Assembly (NCBI RefSeq): GCF_002286985.1
Contig: NZ_NSKC01000001.1
Location: forward strand, 534,690-598,689
Reading direction: 5' to 3'
From: Halorubrum salipaludis
GTDB lineage: Archaea; Halobacteriota; Halobacteria; Halobacteriales; Haloferacaceae
Length of the DNA stretch: 64,000 nucleotides
Both the position numbers and the translations under genes were made by a program. The notes beneath the pieces were generated by a model that was given only the letters and a program-made list of their open reading frames with translations, was not told the DNA's origin and did no database searches. Of this stretch, positions 40,275-49,421 are shown piece by piece; position 1 is the stretch's first letter, and every line of letters begins with the position of its first letter.

Positions 40275-41508
40275 CCGATCGGAGTCGACGGGGCCCGCGA
40301 GAGCGACCGACGTGGGGGATCCCTACCGCGTGCTGGGCTGTTGCGTCCACCACCAGAGCCACCCGCTCGCGGTGCGCTCTCCGTTCAACCACCGATCGTT
40401 CGACGCGCTGAACCGGACCGCCGCGGAGCTCGACCTCGTCGTGCCGACGCCGTACGCCCCGCCCGTCGGCCCGCACTCGGAGTACCGACACGTCCCGAAG
40501 ACGGAGCGGTGGGGGACCTACGTGGCCCACTACCCGCGGTTCTTCTACCTGGTTCCCAAGCGGTACTTCTACCACCGCTCGGGCGACTCGATCCAGAAGC
40601 GCGTCACCCCCTACGTCGAGGAAGCCTTCGAGACGCCCCACGACCTCGTCCACGTCTCGGACATCTACCTCGACGGCTACGGCATGCTCCGGTACTGCCG
40701 GCGACACGACGTTCCGCTGGTCGTCAACAGCCACGCGGTCGACCTCCACAACTACGACTCGTTCAACCGGGGAGCGAAAGAGCGGATCCGCGAGACGATC
40801 GACTACGCCTCGCGGATCCTCACGGTCAGCGACGAACTCGCCGGGGTCGCCAAGCGGTTCGCGCCCGACGAGAAGGTGCTGACCGTGCCCATCGGCGAGG
40901 ACCCGTCGAAGTTCCCGACCGACCGCCGGGACCGGATACGCGACGAGCTCGGGATCGACCCCGAGACGAAGGTGGTGCTCTCGGTCGGGGCCTACACCGA
41001 GGAGAAGGGGCTCCGGGAGCTGGTCGAGGCCGTCGACGCGCTCGACCGCGAGGACGTGCTGCTGGTGACGGTCGGCCACGAGGGGGACCTCCGCTGGTGG
41101 CTGCTTGACCGGCTGGGCGAGCTCTCGCACCCTGCTCGCTCGTTCTGGCGGCTCGACCCGGTGGCGCTGCGCCGCTGGCACGTCGCCGCCGACGTGCTGG
41201 TCCACCCGAGCCGGCAGGAGGGGCGCCCGACGGTGATCTACGAGGCGATGGCGGCGGAGACGCCGGTGTTGGCCTCGAACGTGGGGGGTATCCCGGAGAT
41301 GGTCGTCGACGGCGAGACCGGCGTCCTCGTCCCGCCGCGCGACCCCGAGCGGCTGACCGAGGCGCTCGACGCCCTCCTGGACGAGCCCGCGCGCCTGCGC
41401 GAGATGGGCGAGGCCGGCCACCGCCGGCTGCTCGATCAGGGGTGGACGTGGGAGCGCCACGCCGAGCGGCTCAACGAGGTCCACCGCGAGGTGATGGCCG
41501 AATGGTGA
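40267..41508 (+). CDS. Family 4 glycosyltransferase, duplicate of 38102-39343
   Basis: This 413-residue protein has the same domains and motifs as the GT4 two genes upstream (TPYAPPVGPHSEYRHVPKTE, YFYH-x-SG, RPTVIYEAMAAETPVLASNVGGIPEMV). The shared sequence in both halves shows a duplication rather than domain shuffling. It overlaps the following GT2 by 7 nt. The pair may add two related sugars or the same sugar twice. Confidence 0.93.
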   Translation: MTDRSESTGPARATDVGDPYRVLGCCVHHQSHPLAVRSPFNHRSFDALNRTAAELDLVVPTPYAPPVGPHSEYRHVPKTERWGTYVAHYPRFFYLVPKRYFYHRSGDSIQKRVTPYVEEAFETPHDLVHVSDIYLDGYGMLRYCRRHDVPLVVNSHAVDLHNYDSFNRGAKERIRETIDYASRILTVSDELAGVAKRFAPDEKVLTVPIGEDPSKFPTDRRDRIRDELGIDPETKVVLSVGAYTEEKGLRELVEAVDALDREDVLLVTVGHEGDLRWWLLDRLGELSHPARSFWRLDPVALRRWHVAADVLVHPSRQEGRPTVIYEAMAAETPVLASNVGGIPEMVVDGETGVLVPPRDPERLTEALDALLDEPARLREMGEAGHRRLLDQGWTWERHAERLNEVHREVMAEW

Positions 41509-42275
41509 CCGAGCCCGTGTCGGTCGTGATCCCCTACAGCCCGAGGTACACGCCCGAGTCGATGCTGGAGGAGGCGAAACGCACCGTCGCGGAGCAGACC
41601 GTCCCGACGGAGCTCGTCGTCGTCGACGACGTGGACACCGGCCCGGCGGACGCCCGGAACGCCGGGCTCGACCGCGCGTCGACCCGGTACGTCGCCTTCC
41701 TCGACGCCGACGACCTCTGGGTGCCCGACAAGCTGGAGCGCCAGCTCGACCGGATGGCGGAGACCGGGGCGGGCCTCTGCGTCCAGGGGTCGCCGACGAC
41801 GCTCGACGACTTCGTCTACGACGTGTTCGTCGGCGACCTCTCGGAGGTGACCTCGGCGGTCCTCGTCGACACCGATCGGGTCGACGTCCGCTTCGAGACC
41901 GGGCTGGACCGGGGCGAGGACCTGCTGTACGTCCTCGAGGCCGCCACCGCGGCCGGCATCTGCTGCTGTCCCGACCTCTTCTCGCGCCGCCGCCACGAGG
42001 CCAGCATGACGGCGACAGGGATGGACGTCGACACGTACCGCGAGCACGCGAAGCGCTTCGGCTACCTCGTCAGCCAGCGCGTCCCGGCGGCCCAGCCGTA
42101 CCTCCCGATCTACTACACGCAGCTGTACACCGACCTCGGGCGGGCCTGTCACGCCGCCGGCGAGTACGACCGCGCGGTGGAGTTCCTCTCGCGGGCGCTC
42201 CGCATCTCGCCGCACCCGTGGACGCTCGTCGCCCTGCTCCGGAGCCTCGCCTACCGGTCGGTGCCGTTGCCGTAG
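41502..42275 (+). CDS. Family 2 glycosyltransferase-like protein
   Basis: The GT-A core opens VSVVIPYSPRYTPESML, but the first nucleotide-binding motif is VVDDVDTGPADARNAG, without the usual DGSxDxT, while LDADDLWVP keeps the DxD-type metal site. The C-terminus ends in a single TPR-like helix pair (YTDLGRACHAAGEYDRAVEFLSRALRIS). At 257 residues it is short. The altered motif may mean a changed donor or loss of activity. The last 25 nt overlap the convergent membrane-protein gene. Confidence 0.85.
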   Translation: MVTEPVSVVIPYSPRYTPESMLEEAKRTVAEQTVPTELVVVDDVDTGPADARNAGLDRASTRYVAFLDADDLWVPDKLERQLDRMAETGAGLCVQGSPTTLDDFVYDVFVGDLSEVTSAVLVDTDRVDVRFETGLDRGEDLLYVLEAATAAGICCCPDLFSRRRHEASMTATGMDVDTYREHAKRFGYLVSQRVPAAQPYLPIYYTQLYTDLGRACHAAGEYDRAVEFLSRALRISPHPWTLVALLRSLAYRSVPLP

Positions 42276-44221
42276 ACGCCCTCGAAGCCGTCGTCGCTCC
42301 GGTACACCCTGACGCGGGCGGTGGTGTACACCTTGTCCCGCGTGCTGTCGGCCCGGTCGAACCGCGCCTGCGAGACGGTGAAGGTGTTCAGCTCGCCGCT
42401 CCGGAGGCCGTCGCCGAGCGCGACCACGTGGTCGGTCCAGCGCTCCCGGACGACGAGGTACGTCGCGTCGGCCCGCAATCCGGGCTGCCGGGCCCGAAGC
42501 TGGCGCGTGGCGTTGAACGACGCCGTCTCGAACGCGCGGTTCGTCACCCGGTCGGTGGCGGTCGGCCCGTCGCCGTACTCCCGGAGGAACGCCGCCGTCG
42601 TCCCGACCGAGCCGTACTCGCCGTCCGTCATCGTCACCTGCTCCCTGGGCTCGTCGATGTACGTCTCGGACATGTCGTCGGCCGCCAGCACGGTGAACGC
42701 CGTCGCTCCGCCGAGCGCGGCGACGAGGACCAGCGCGACGACGACGTACCGGCGGTCGACCGACAGCGCCCGCTTCAGGCCGACGCTCAGCGGGAACAGC
42801 ACAACGAGCGTCACGACGAACTTGAGCCGCTCCAGCTGCGGGACCGGGATCGGCAGCGGGAGCAGGAGCGGGGACAGCACCAGCCCGGTCGCGGCGAGCG
42901 TGAACCCGCGCCGGTAGGCCCTGAACTCGGCCAGCAGTTCGTATCCCGCGAGCAGCGCCAGCGCCGTCAGCCCTGACGCGTACACCCCGGTCGGCGTCAG
43001 CAGCCACTCGACGGCGCGGCCGACGGTGTCCGTCGGGAGCGGCGCCCCGTAGGTGTACAGCTGGCCGCCCGGAATCGTCGCCACGTCCAACAGCACGCCG
43101 GCGGTCAGCTCGACGATGCCGACCGTGATGAGGCTGGGCGAGTACGCCCAGTACGTGAGCAGGAGCACCGCGCCGACCAGACCGGGGAACAGCCACCGGT
43201 AGCGGAACGCCCCGACGGCGGCGGCCGGCTTCGCCCGACCGAACAGGGACGGCCGGACGAGCGCGAATGGGACGGCCACGGCGGCGACGCCGGCGAAGAG
43301 GATGTACGTGAGGTGGTGGGTGACGACCATCGTCGCCACCAGCGCGAGGACGAACACCGAGAGGCGGCGGAACGTCCGCTCGTCCGCGGCCTGCCGGAGC
43401 TGGCTGTTGACGTAGACCGCGACCAGAATGAGGACGCTCGCCAGCGCCTGCGGGTAGAAGTACAGCGCGTGGTACGAGAAGAACTCCAGGAGCGTGACCG
43501 ACAGCGCGGCCAACAGGCCGAGCCGCGTCGAGCCGAACACGGACCACCCGAGGAGATACGCGATCGGGACGACGAGCGTCATCGACGCGACCCCGGCCAG
43601 CACGAGCGCGTCGTACGACGGCAGCCTCGTGACGTGTTCGACCGTGCCGACGACGAAGTGGAAGACGGGATAGAGGTCGTACCCGTGCGGGATGGCCGTC
43701 GTGCGGCCCGTCTCGATCAGCGCGTCGACGGCCGCGACGTGGGCGAAGGTGTCGGTCCCGCCGAAGTAGAAGCCGGTCGTGACGTACTTACCGAGCCGCG
43801 CGGCCGCGAACAGCGCTCCCAACTGCGTCAGCACCGCCGGCACGGACGGATCGCCGCGGATCTGGAGCGCGACCGCGAACAGCCCGATCGGAAGGAGGAC
43901 GGCGAGGGGGACCAGACGCGAGTTCAGGCGGGCGGCGGCCACGACCGCGCCGCACGAGAGGGCGACGACGGCCTTCGTCACGAGCGCCGGCGAGAGGCGG
44001 CGGCCGGGGTCGAGAGCCCGTTCGCCGTCAGAGGCCGTCTCGCGGGAGGCGACGAACAGCGCGAGCGCGACGACGGCCCCGACCAACGAGAACCCCGCTC
44101 GCAACACCGTCGGCCGGGGGAGGACGGCGAGCGCGTCCAGCGCCAGCAGTCCGGCGGCCGACAGGAGGCAGACGGCGACGGGGACCGCCGGCGAGCGACG
44201 AACGCGGGTGAGAGAGACCAT
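42251..44221 (-). CDS. Large polytopic membrane protein with extracytoplasmic tail (GT-C-like)
   Basis: The 656-residue protein has about 13 membrane segments and a C-terminal soluble domain (about 510-656) on the outer side. Segments such as HGYDLYPVFHFVVGTVEHVTRL and YHALYFYPQALASVLILV, with acidic and histidine residues in the first external loops (GGTDTFAHVAAVD), resemble the GT-C family, which includes oligosaccharyltransferases and protein mannosyltransferases. I cannot assign it with certainty. Its place at the end of the glycosyltransferase operon fits a late glycan-transfer step. Confidence 0.7.
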   Translation of the reverse strand: MVSLTRVRRSPAVPVAVCLLSAAGLLALDALAVLPRPTVLRAGFSLVGAVVALALFVASRETASDGERALDPGRRLSPALVTKAVVALSCGAVVAAARLNSRLVPLAVLLPIGLFAVALQIRGDPSVPAVLTQLGALFAAARLGKYVTTGFYFGGTDTFAHVAAVDALIETGRTTAIPHGYDLYPVFHFVVGTVEHVTRLPSYDALVLAGVASMTLVVPIAYLLGWSVFGSTRLGLLAALSVTLLEFFSYHALYFYPQALASVLILVAVYVNSQLRQAADERTFRRLSVFVLALVATMVVTHHLTYILFAGVAAVAVPFALVRPSLFGRAKPAAAVGAFRYRWLFPGLVGAVLLLTYWAYSPSLITVGIVELTAGVLLDVATIPGGQLYTYGAPLPTDTVGRAVEWLLTPTGVYASGLTALALLAGYELLAEFRAYRRGFTLAATGLVLSPLLLPLPIPVPQLERLKFVVTLVVLFPLSVGLKRALSVDRRYVVVALVLVAALGGATAFTVLAADDMSETYIDEPREQVTMTDGEYGSVGTTAAFLREYGDGPTATDRVTNRAFETASFNATRQLRARQPGLRADATYLVVRERWTDHVVALGDGLRSGELNTFTVSQARFDRADSTRDKVYTTARVRVYRSDDGFEGVYGNGTDR

Positions 44222-44284
44222 CAGGAGTGTCCGGTGAGGCGTTCTTCCATCGGTGTGCTCAAAAGTGTTTCACCGGAGGACACG

Positions 44285-44290
44285 TTTAAT
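44285..44290 (+). promoter_or_regulatory. TATA-like box of the halocyanin gene
   Basis: TTTAAT is centred about 26 nt before ATG 44314. Confidence 0.5.
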
Positions 44291-44313
44291 CCGGTTCCCC
44301 TCCATCGAGATGT

Positions 44314-44802
44314 ATGTACGATCGACGGGCGGTACTCCGGGGAGGCGGCGTCGTGTTGGCCGGCAGTATCGCCGGCTGTGGCGGCTCGACGGGCGACGGG
44401 GACGACGGAGGGGACGGAGACGACGGAGACGGCGGGGAGGGCGGAGACGGCGGAGACGACGGAGGCGACGACCCCGAGGAGGTCCTCGTCGAGATGACGG
44501 ACGACCTCGTGTTCGATCCGCGGGAGGTGACCGTCGCCGTCGGCGACACCGTCGTCTGGGAGACGACCGGCGCGGTCGCCCACAGCGCGACCGCCTATGA
44601 GGCGGACCTGCCCGACGGGGCGGGGTACTTCGCCTCAGGGGGGTTCGACACCGAGACCGCCGCGCGGGAGGGGTATCCCGAGGAGGGGAGCGTCGGAACG
44701 GATGAGACCTACAGCCACACGTTCGAGACGGCGGGGGAGTACCCCTACTTCTGTATCCCCCACGAGTCCGGGATGCGGGGCACCGTCGTCGTCGAGGACT
44801 AA
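44314..44802 (+). CDS. Halocyanin (blue copper protein), lipid-anchored
   Basis: The signal and lipobox (IAGC, Cys22) are followed by a Gly/Asp-rich linker (30-55) and a plastocyanin-like domain with copper ligands His90, Cys147, His150 and Met154 (VAHSA; FCIPHESGMRG). Halocyanins carry electrons at the outside of the haloarchaeal membrane. The gene has its own TATA-like box. The last 4 bp are antisense to the end of the epimerase gene. It is the nearest candidate acceptor for the PQQ-type dehydrogenase, though 14 kb away. Confidence 0.95.
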   Translation: MYDRRAVLRGGGVVLAGSIAGCGGSTGDGDDGGDGDDGDGGEGGDGGDDGGDDPEEVLVEMTDDLVFDPREVTVAVGDTVVWETTGAVAHSATAYEADLPDGAGYFASGGFDTETAAREGYPEEGSVGTDETYSHTFETAGEYPYFCIPHESGMRGTVVVED

Positions 44803-45761
44803 CGCAGGTAGCGGTCCAGCCCCTCCGACAGCGGGACGGTCGGTTCGTATCCCAGCCGCTCGCGGGCCTTCGAGACGTCCGCGACGCTGTCTCGGATGTC
44901 GCCGGCCCGCGGCTCCACGTGACGGATCTCCGCCGACGGGGCGAGCGCGTCTCGAACGGTCTCCGCGACCTCGATGATGGTCGTTCCCGACCCCGTGCCG
45001 ACGTTGAACGCCTCGCCGGTCGCCTCGGTCGTGGCCGCGAGCAGGTTCGCCCGGACCACGTCGGCGACGTTGACGAAGTCGCGGGTCTGCGCCCCGTCGC
45101 CCTGTACGCGAAGCGGGCCGCCCGCGCGGGCCTGCTCGGCGAACGCGGTGATCGCGCCGGCGTAGTCGCCGCCGGACTGGCGGGGGCCGTAAACGTTGAA
45201 GTACCGCAGCGCGACCGTTTCGAGGCCGTAGAGGTCGGCGTAGAGCCGACAGTAGTGGTCGCCGGAGAGCTTCTCTAAGCCGTACGGGGAGGTGGGCTGT
45301 TTCGGCGCCGACTCGCTCACCGGGAGAGACTCGGGGACCCCGTAGATGGCCGCGCTCGACGCGAACACCACCCGGGCGTCCTCCCGGCGGGCGGCCTCGA
45401 GCACGGCGAGCGTCCCGTCGACGTTGACCGCGTGGCTCGCCACGGGGTCGTCGACCGACTTGGCGACGCTGACGACGGCGCCCTCGTGGAAGACGACGTC
45501 GACGCCGTTCATGGCTGTCGCCAGCGTCCGCTCGTCGCGGATGTCGCCCTCGACGACCGTCGCCCCCGCGGGGCAGTTCGCCCGGTCGCCGCCGGCGAAG
45601 CTGTCGAGGATCCGGACCTCGTTGTCCGGGCACAGCGCCTCGGCGATGTGGCTCCCGATGAACCCCGCGCCACCAGTCACGAGGACCGTGCTGTCGACGA
45701 GGGGCCGGGTCGCGCTGTCGACCGAAGGCGAAGCCGCGTCGTCGGCGGGAGGCGGTGACAT
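44799..45761 (-). CDS. NAD-dependent UDP-sugar epimerase/dehydratase-type SDR
   Basis: The Rossmann motif TGGAGFIGSH opens a 320-residue extended SDR, with SSAAIYGVP and the SPYGLEKLSGD catalytic pair (Tyr-x3-Lys), then RYFNVYGPRQ. The closest generally known functions are UDP-glucose 4-epimerase or UDP-glucuronate 4-epimerase. The N-terminus is extended (DDAASPSVDSATRPLVDST). ATG 45761 is supported by a TATA-like TATTTA (45787-45792) 28 nt upstream. Confidence 0.9.
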   Translation of the reverse strand: MSPPPADDAASPSVDSATRPLVDSTVLVTGGAGFIGSHIAEALCPDNEVRILDSFAGGDRANCPAGATVVEGDIRDERTLATAMNGVDVVFHEGAVVSVAKSVDDPVASHAVNVDGTLAVLEAARREDARVVFASSAAIYGVPESLPVSESAPKQPTSPYGLEKLSGDHYCRLYADLYGLETVALRYFNVYGPRQSGGDYAGAITAFAEQARAGGPLRVQGDGAQTRDFVNVADVVRANLLAATTEATGEAFNVGTGSGTTIIEVAETVRDALAPSAEIRHVEPRAGDIRDSVADVSKARERLGYEPTVPLSEGLDRYLR

Positions 45762-45786
45762 GGTGAACACCCTCGCGGGACGGCGG

Positions 45787-45792
45787 TAAATA
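45787..45792 (-). promoter_or_regulatory. TATA-like box of the epimerase
   Basis: The minus strand reads TATTTA, centred about 28 nt upstream of the ATG. Confidence 0.5.
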
Positions 45793-45810
45793 GTCGCTGG
45801 TCGGCGGCGG

Positions 45811-46338
45811 TCACTCCGGCCGGGGAGCGAACCACGGGGCGCGAGCGAAGTGGACGAGGAACGCGACCCCGACCGCGGCGGCGGCAAAGAAGAAGACGAG
45901 GAGCTCTCGCGTGACCGTCTGTCGGAGCAGGAAGTCGGTGAATCCGACGAGGTCGTCGTACGGGTACGGGGGGAGGATCGGCCACAGGAGGAAGGTGAAC
46001 TCCTCGGGCCGCCAGTAGAAGACGGCGACGTACACGTCGCCGACCAGGTGGCTGGCGTAGCCGAGGGCGAAGGCGAGCCCCACCTCGGGGTGGGCGCGGT
46101 GCCAGGCGTACGCGAGGACGACCGCCGAGAGGGGCACGGCCACGAGCAGCGAGTGGGCGAGCGACCGGCCCGAGGGGAGCACGCCGAACCACCACGCGAG
46201 GGGTTTGTCGACGAGGTCCGGGAGCTGCGTCCCGACGATCACGGCGGCCAGCTCGGCCCGCGAGAGCCGTCGCCTGAAGGCCACGGCTGCGAGGAGCAGC
46301 AACAGGTAGCCGAACGCCGCGTGGGTCCACGGTAACAT
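45811..46338 (-). CDS. YdjM/DUF457-type membrane metal-dependent hydrolase
   Basis: Conserved His and Asp positions of the family are visible: PWTHAAFGYLL, QLPDLVDKPLAW, GRSLAHSLL and LGYASHLVGDV. There are about four to five membrane segments over 175 residues. In E. coli YdjM is LexA-regulated, but substrate and role remain unknown. The ATG is at 46338. Confidence 0.82.
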   Translation of the reverse strand: MLPWTHAAFGYLLLLLAAVAFRRRLSRAELAAVIVGTQLPDLVDKPLAWWFGVLPSGRSLAHSLLVAVPLSAVVLAYAWHRAHPEVGLAFALGYASHLVGDVYVAVFYWRPEEFTFLLWPILPPYPYDDLVGFTDFLLRQTVTRELLVFFFAAAAVGVAFLVHFARAPWFAPRPE

Positions 46339-46496
46339 CCACGCTACCGGACGCGGAGCGTGGCCTTGAATCCGGTGACCGACCGAGCGCGGCGCTCTCT
46401 GGGAATTACGCCGGGGAGCCGCGGGCGCCTGCGACGCCGACTCCCGGAGCCGTCCCGCGGGCGACCGCGCCGCGCTGACCGGCCGACAGTGACATT

Positions 46497-46796
46497 ATGA
46501 CCCGCGGTCGCGTAGCGCCCGCCGTGACGACCCCACGTCAGCGGCAGTTCCTGTTCGCCCAGACCGCGTGGATGCTCGGCGGGACCGCCCTCCTGGCGAG
46601 CGTCGGGGCGCTCACGCTCGAACACGCGTTCGTCGTCTCCTTCGTCGGGCTCGTGGTGACGACCGCGCTGACCTCGCCGGTTCACGCCACCGTCGCCTGG
46701 CGGCGCCGGCTCCGGTGGCCGCTGCTCGCCGGCGCGGTCGTGTTCGTCGCCCTCGTCGGACTGCGGACGGTCGAGAAGTTCATCGGGACGCTGTAG
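46497..46796 (+). CDS. Small haloarchaeal membrane protein
   Basis: The 99-residue protein has three hydrophobic segments (FAQTAWMLGGTALLASVGAL, AFVVSFVGLVVTTAL, LLAGAVVFVALVGL) separated by basic connectors. Family unknown. It overlaps the convergent gene by 17 bp. Confidence 0.6.
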   Translation: MTRGRVAPAVTTPRQRQFLFAQTAWMLGGTALLASVGALTLEHAFVVSFVGLVVTTALTSPVHATVAWRRRLRWPLLAGAVVFVALVGLRTVEKFIGTL

Positions 46797-47469
46797 GCGT
46801 CGCGGTGACCACCAGCTCCCCGTCTTCGACGGTCGCCTCGACGGCGACCGGCGCGTCGCGCCCCCGAGCGAGCCCGACCCCGACGACCGAGGCGACGGGG
46901 TGATCGAACAGTTCGGTCGTTCCGACGCGGCTCCCGGTGACGGTCACCGTCGCGACCCCACCGTCGGTCGACGCGCGCGCTCGCCTCGCCAGTTCGAGGT
47001 CGTTGACGAGCACGTCGGCGAGGACCGCGAGCCGCTCGTCGATCGCCGCTTCGCCGTCGGCCGTCCCCCCGTCGACGACCGCCGCGTCCGCTTCGAGGAC
47101 GCCGCTCGTCGCCAGCAGCCGCTCGCCGACGGCGTCGAACGCGCTGTCCCCGACGACGAGCTCGACGCCGTCGGCGCCCGAGACGTACCGATGGTCACCC
47201 GCCGGGGACCCCCGGCGAGCGTTGCCGGCCGCCGCGGTGTAGATGTCCGTCGCGACGGCCGCCGACACCGTGTCGCCGGTCGCGACGAACCGGAGCAACA
47301 GGGCGACGAACAGCGCGGTCCCGCCCCAGACGAAAAGCAGCGTCTCGAACGCGGGCGCGACCGCCCCGCCGGCGACGAGCGCGACGCCGAGCGCGGCGAA
47401 CACCGAGGCCGGAGCGCGGGCGCCGACGCGGTCCCGAAGGCGTCCGCCCGCCGCGATGTCAGTCGCCAC
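46780..47469 (-). CDS. Haloarchaeal protein with two membrane segments and a soluble domain
   Basis: Two hydrophobic segments (SVFAALGVALVAGGAVAPAF and TLLFVWGGTALFVALLLRFVA) at residues about 20-65 are followed by a soluble alpha/beta part (about 80-225). No known family. The start is a GTG at 47469. The 3' end overlaps the small membrane gene by 17 bp. Confidence 0.6.
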   Translation of the reverse strand: MATDIAAGGRLRDRVGARAPASVFAALGVALVAGGAVAPAFETLLFVWGGTALFVALLLRFVATGDTVSAAVATDIYTAAAGNARRGSPAGDHRYVSGADGVELVVGDSAFDAVGERLLATSGVLEADAAVVDGGTADGEAAIDERLAVLADVLVNDLELARRARASTDGGVATVTVTGSRVGTTELFDHPVASVVGVGLARGRDAPVAVEATVEDGELVVTATPTASR

Positions 47470-47525
47470 GATCGGTCACCGCCGAGCAGAGCGTCGTCAT
47501 ACCGCGAGACAGTCGAGCCGACGGC

Positions 47526-49316
47526 TTATCCGTTTCCGTCCTCGTCGTCCCTCAGTCGCTTCATCGTCGGGTGCCTGTTCAGCACGTGCATCATCACCGC
47601 GGTGATACACAGCAGCAGCCCCCCGATCACGTACAGGATCGAGACGATCATCCGAGCGGGAATCAACACTCCCGTCTGCGAGAACTGAGCGAACAGCAGC
47701 ACCGCAGCGACCGTTCCGAACAGCGTGACGATCGCACCGGGGAGCCCGAGGACGAGGAGCGGCCGACCGTACTCCACCGTCCAGAGGATGTTTCGAACCA
47801 GGTCGAGGCCGTGAGAGACCGATCCCTGCGAGCTGGCGTTCTCGACGTCGTAGGAGATGGTCGTCTCCACTTCCGAGACGCTGAGGCGCTTCCGGTGCGC
47901 GTGATAGAGGATGTCAGTGCTCGCCCCCATGTTGTCTCCTATCGACCGGTCGTTCGCGAGCGACTTGATCGCGTACCCGCTGTACGCCCGGTACCCGCTC
48001 TGGGTGTCGCGGATGAACCCGCTGGGGCGGAGGTTTCCGAGGCTGGCGTTCGTGAGGTGATTTATCACCGCCAGCCCGACCGACCGGACGAGCGGGATCC
48101 TCGTCGTCCGCTCGCCGACGTAGCGGCTCCCGATGACGATGTCGGTGCCCTCTCGCCGCTGCGTTTCGACGAGCCTCGGGATCTCCGCCGGGTCGTGTTG
48201 CCCGTCGGCGTCAATGACGACGAGGTGGGCCGCCCCCCGCTTCGCGGCCTCGCGGAAGAGCGTCTTGAGCGCCCCGCCGTACCCGCGGTTCCGCTCGTGA
48301 ACCACGACCGTCGCGCCGGCCTCCCGGGCGCGTTCCGCCGTCTCGTCGGCGCTGCCGTCGTCGACGACGACGACCTCGTCGGCGTAGGCGGCGGTCCGCC
48401 TGACCACCTCGGCGATGCTCGCGGCGGCGTTGTACGCCGGGACGCCGACGACGACGGAGGGCGCCGACGCCGACTCCGTCCAGCTTTGGGGGATCGCGAC
48501 GACCTCGTAGTCCGCGCGCTCGAACGCCGCCGCCGTCCGCTCGTAGTCGATGGGGGGACAGTCGCGCGTCTGGAAGACGATGCCGGCGAGGCCCCGCTCC
48601 CGCGCGGCCGTCGAGAGCGCCCGATGGAGGTCTCCCTGGGCGGCCCGCTTCGAGGGAGGGTCGATCACCACCGCGCCGATCCCCTCGAGCAGTTCGACCG
48701 TCTCCGCGTCCGGACCGCTCCCGGAGGCGGTCACGAGCACCGCGTGGCCGCGTCGCCGCGCACGCAGGACCGTCCCGATCGCGGCGTCCTCGTTCCCCGC
48801 CGTGAGCACGACGCCGATCGCCACGTCTCGGAGCATCGGGTGGGGGTCCGAGACCTCGGACGCGGCGATCACGGACTCCGACCCACCGTCGGTCCGCGCG
48901 GTCAACCGCCGCGCCTCCCCGTCGGCGTCCTCCCACGTGACGCGCGTCGAAGCGTCGCGGTCGGCGGGGCCCGACGAGACGCGTTCGACGGTCGGGCGCG
49001 GCAGCGACCGATCCGCCGGGCCGTCGAGCTGATAAACCAGCTCTCGGACGCCGTCCGAGTCGATCAGCTGATCGACGACGACTTCCCCGTCGGAGTAAGT
49101 CGCCTCCGGTCCGTCGGATCCTCCAGTCCCGACTGCGGCGCCCGCGACGCGCAGCGCGTGCGTCTCCGGAACGGCGTCGGCGATCGTCACGTCGGTCGGC
49201 TCGGCCCCGTCCGCCCGTACCGAGACCGTCACCAGCTGGCTGTCCGCCCCGATCCTGTGGGTCGATTTCGTCACCGCGACGTCCTCGTCCCCCTGTCTTG
49301 CATCAGTGTCTCCCAT
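47526..49316 (-). CDS. Dolichol-phosphate-type glycosyltransferase with N-terminal extension
   Basis: Residues about 300-540 form a GT2 domain of the dolichol-phosphate mannose/glucose synthase type (VVVGVPAYNAAASIAEVV, VVVDDGSADET, VIDADGQHDPAEIPRLVE, SGFIRDTQSGYRAY), followed by two C-terminal membrane segments. The first 135 residues look like a beta-rich domain common in haloarchaeal surface proteins. A middle part (about 155-275) repeats the Rossmann-like frame of GT2 (IGVVLTAGNEDAAIGTVLRA) without its sugar motif, a probable degenerate second copy. A start at 49316 is preferred because the TATA-like box would start transcription inside the longer version. Confidence 0.88.
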   Translation of the reverse strand: MGDTDARQGDEDVAVTKSTHRIGADSQLVTVSVRADGAEPTDVTIADAVPETHALRVAGAAVGTGGSDGPEATYSDGEVVVDQLIDSDGVRELVYQLDGPADRSLPRPTVERVSSGPADRDASTRVTWEDADGEARRLTARTDGGSESVIAASEVSDPHPMLRDVAIGVVLTAGNEDAAIGTVLRARRRGHAVLVTASGSGPDAETVELLEGIGAVVIDPPSKRAAQGDLHRALSTAARERGLAGIVFQTRDCPPIDYERTAAAFERADYEVVAIPQSWTESASAPSVVVGVPAYNAAASIAEVVRRTAAYADEVVVVDDGSADETAERAREAGATVVVHERNRGYGGALKTLFREAAKRGAAHLVVIDADGQHDPAEIPRLVETQRREGTDIVIGSRYVGERTTRIPLVRSVGLAVINHLTNASLGNLRPSGFIRDTQSGYRAYSGYAIKSLANDRSIGDNMGASTDILYHAHRKRLSVSEVETTISYDVENASSQGSVSHGLDLVRNILWTVEYGRPLLVLGLPGAIVTLFGTVAAVLLFAQFSQTGVLIPARMIVSILYVIGGLLLCITAVMMHVLNRHPTMKRLRDDEDGNG

Positions 49317-49376
49317 CTCGTCTCTCTCCGCGCCCACGACTCGCGTGCTCGTTACTCCCATACGGCGCGGGCAAGG

Positions 49377-49384
49377 TTAAATAA
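49377..49384 (-). promoter_or_regulatory. TATA-like box of the dolichol-phosphate-type transferase
   Basis: TTAAATAA on the plus strand (TTATTTAA on the minus strand) predicts transcription starting near 49353, downstream of the ATG at 49361. That excludes the longer protein and supports the ATG at 49316. Confidence 0.55.
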
Positions 49385-49421
49385 GCACACCCCTCCGGCC
49401 CGTCCGAGCGGGCGTTCCGTC

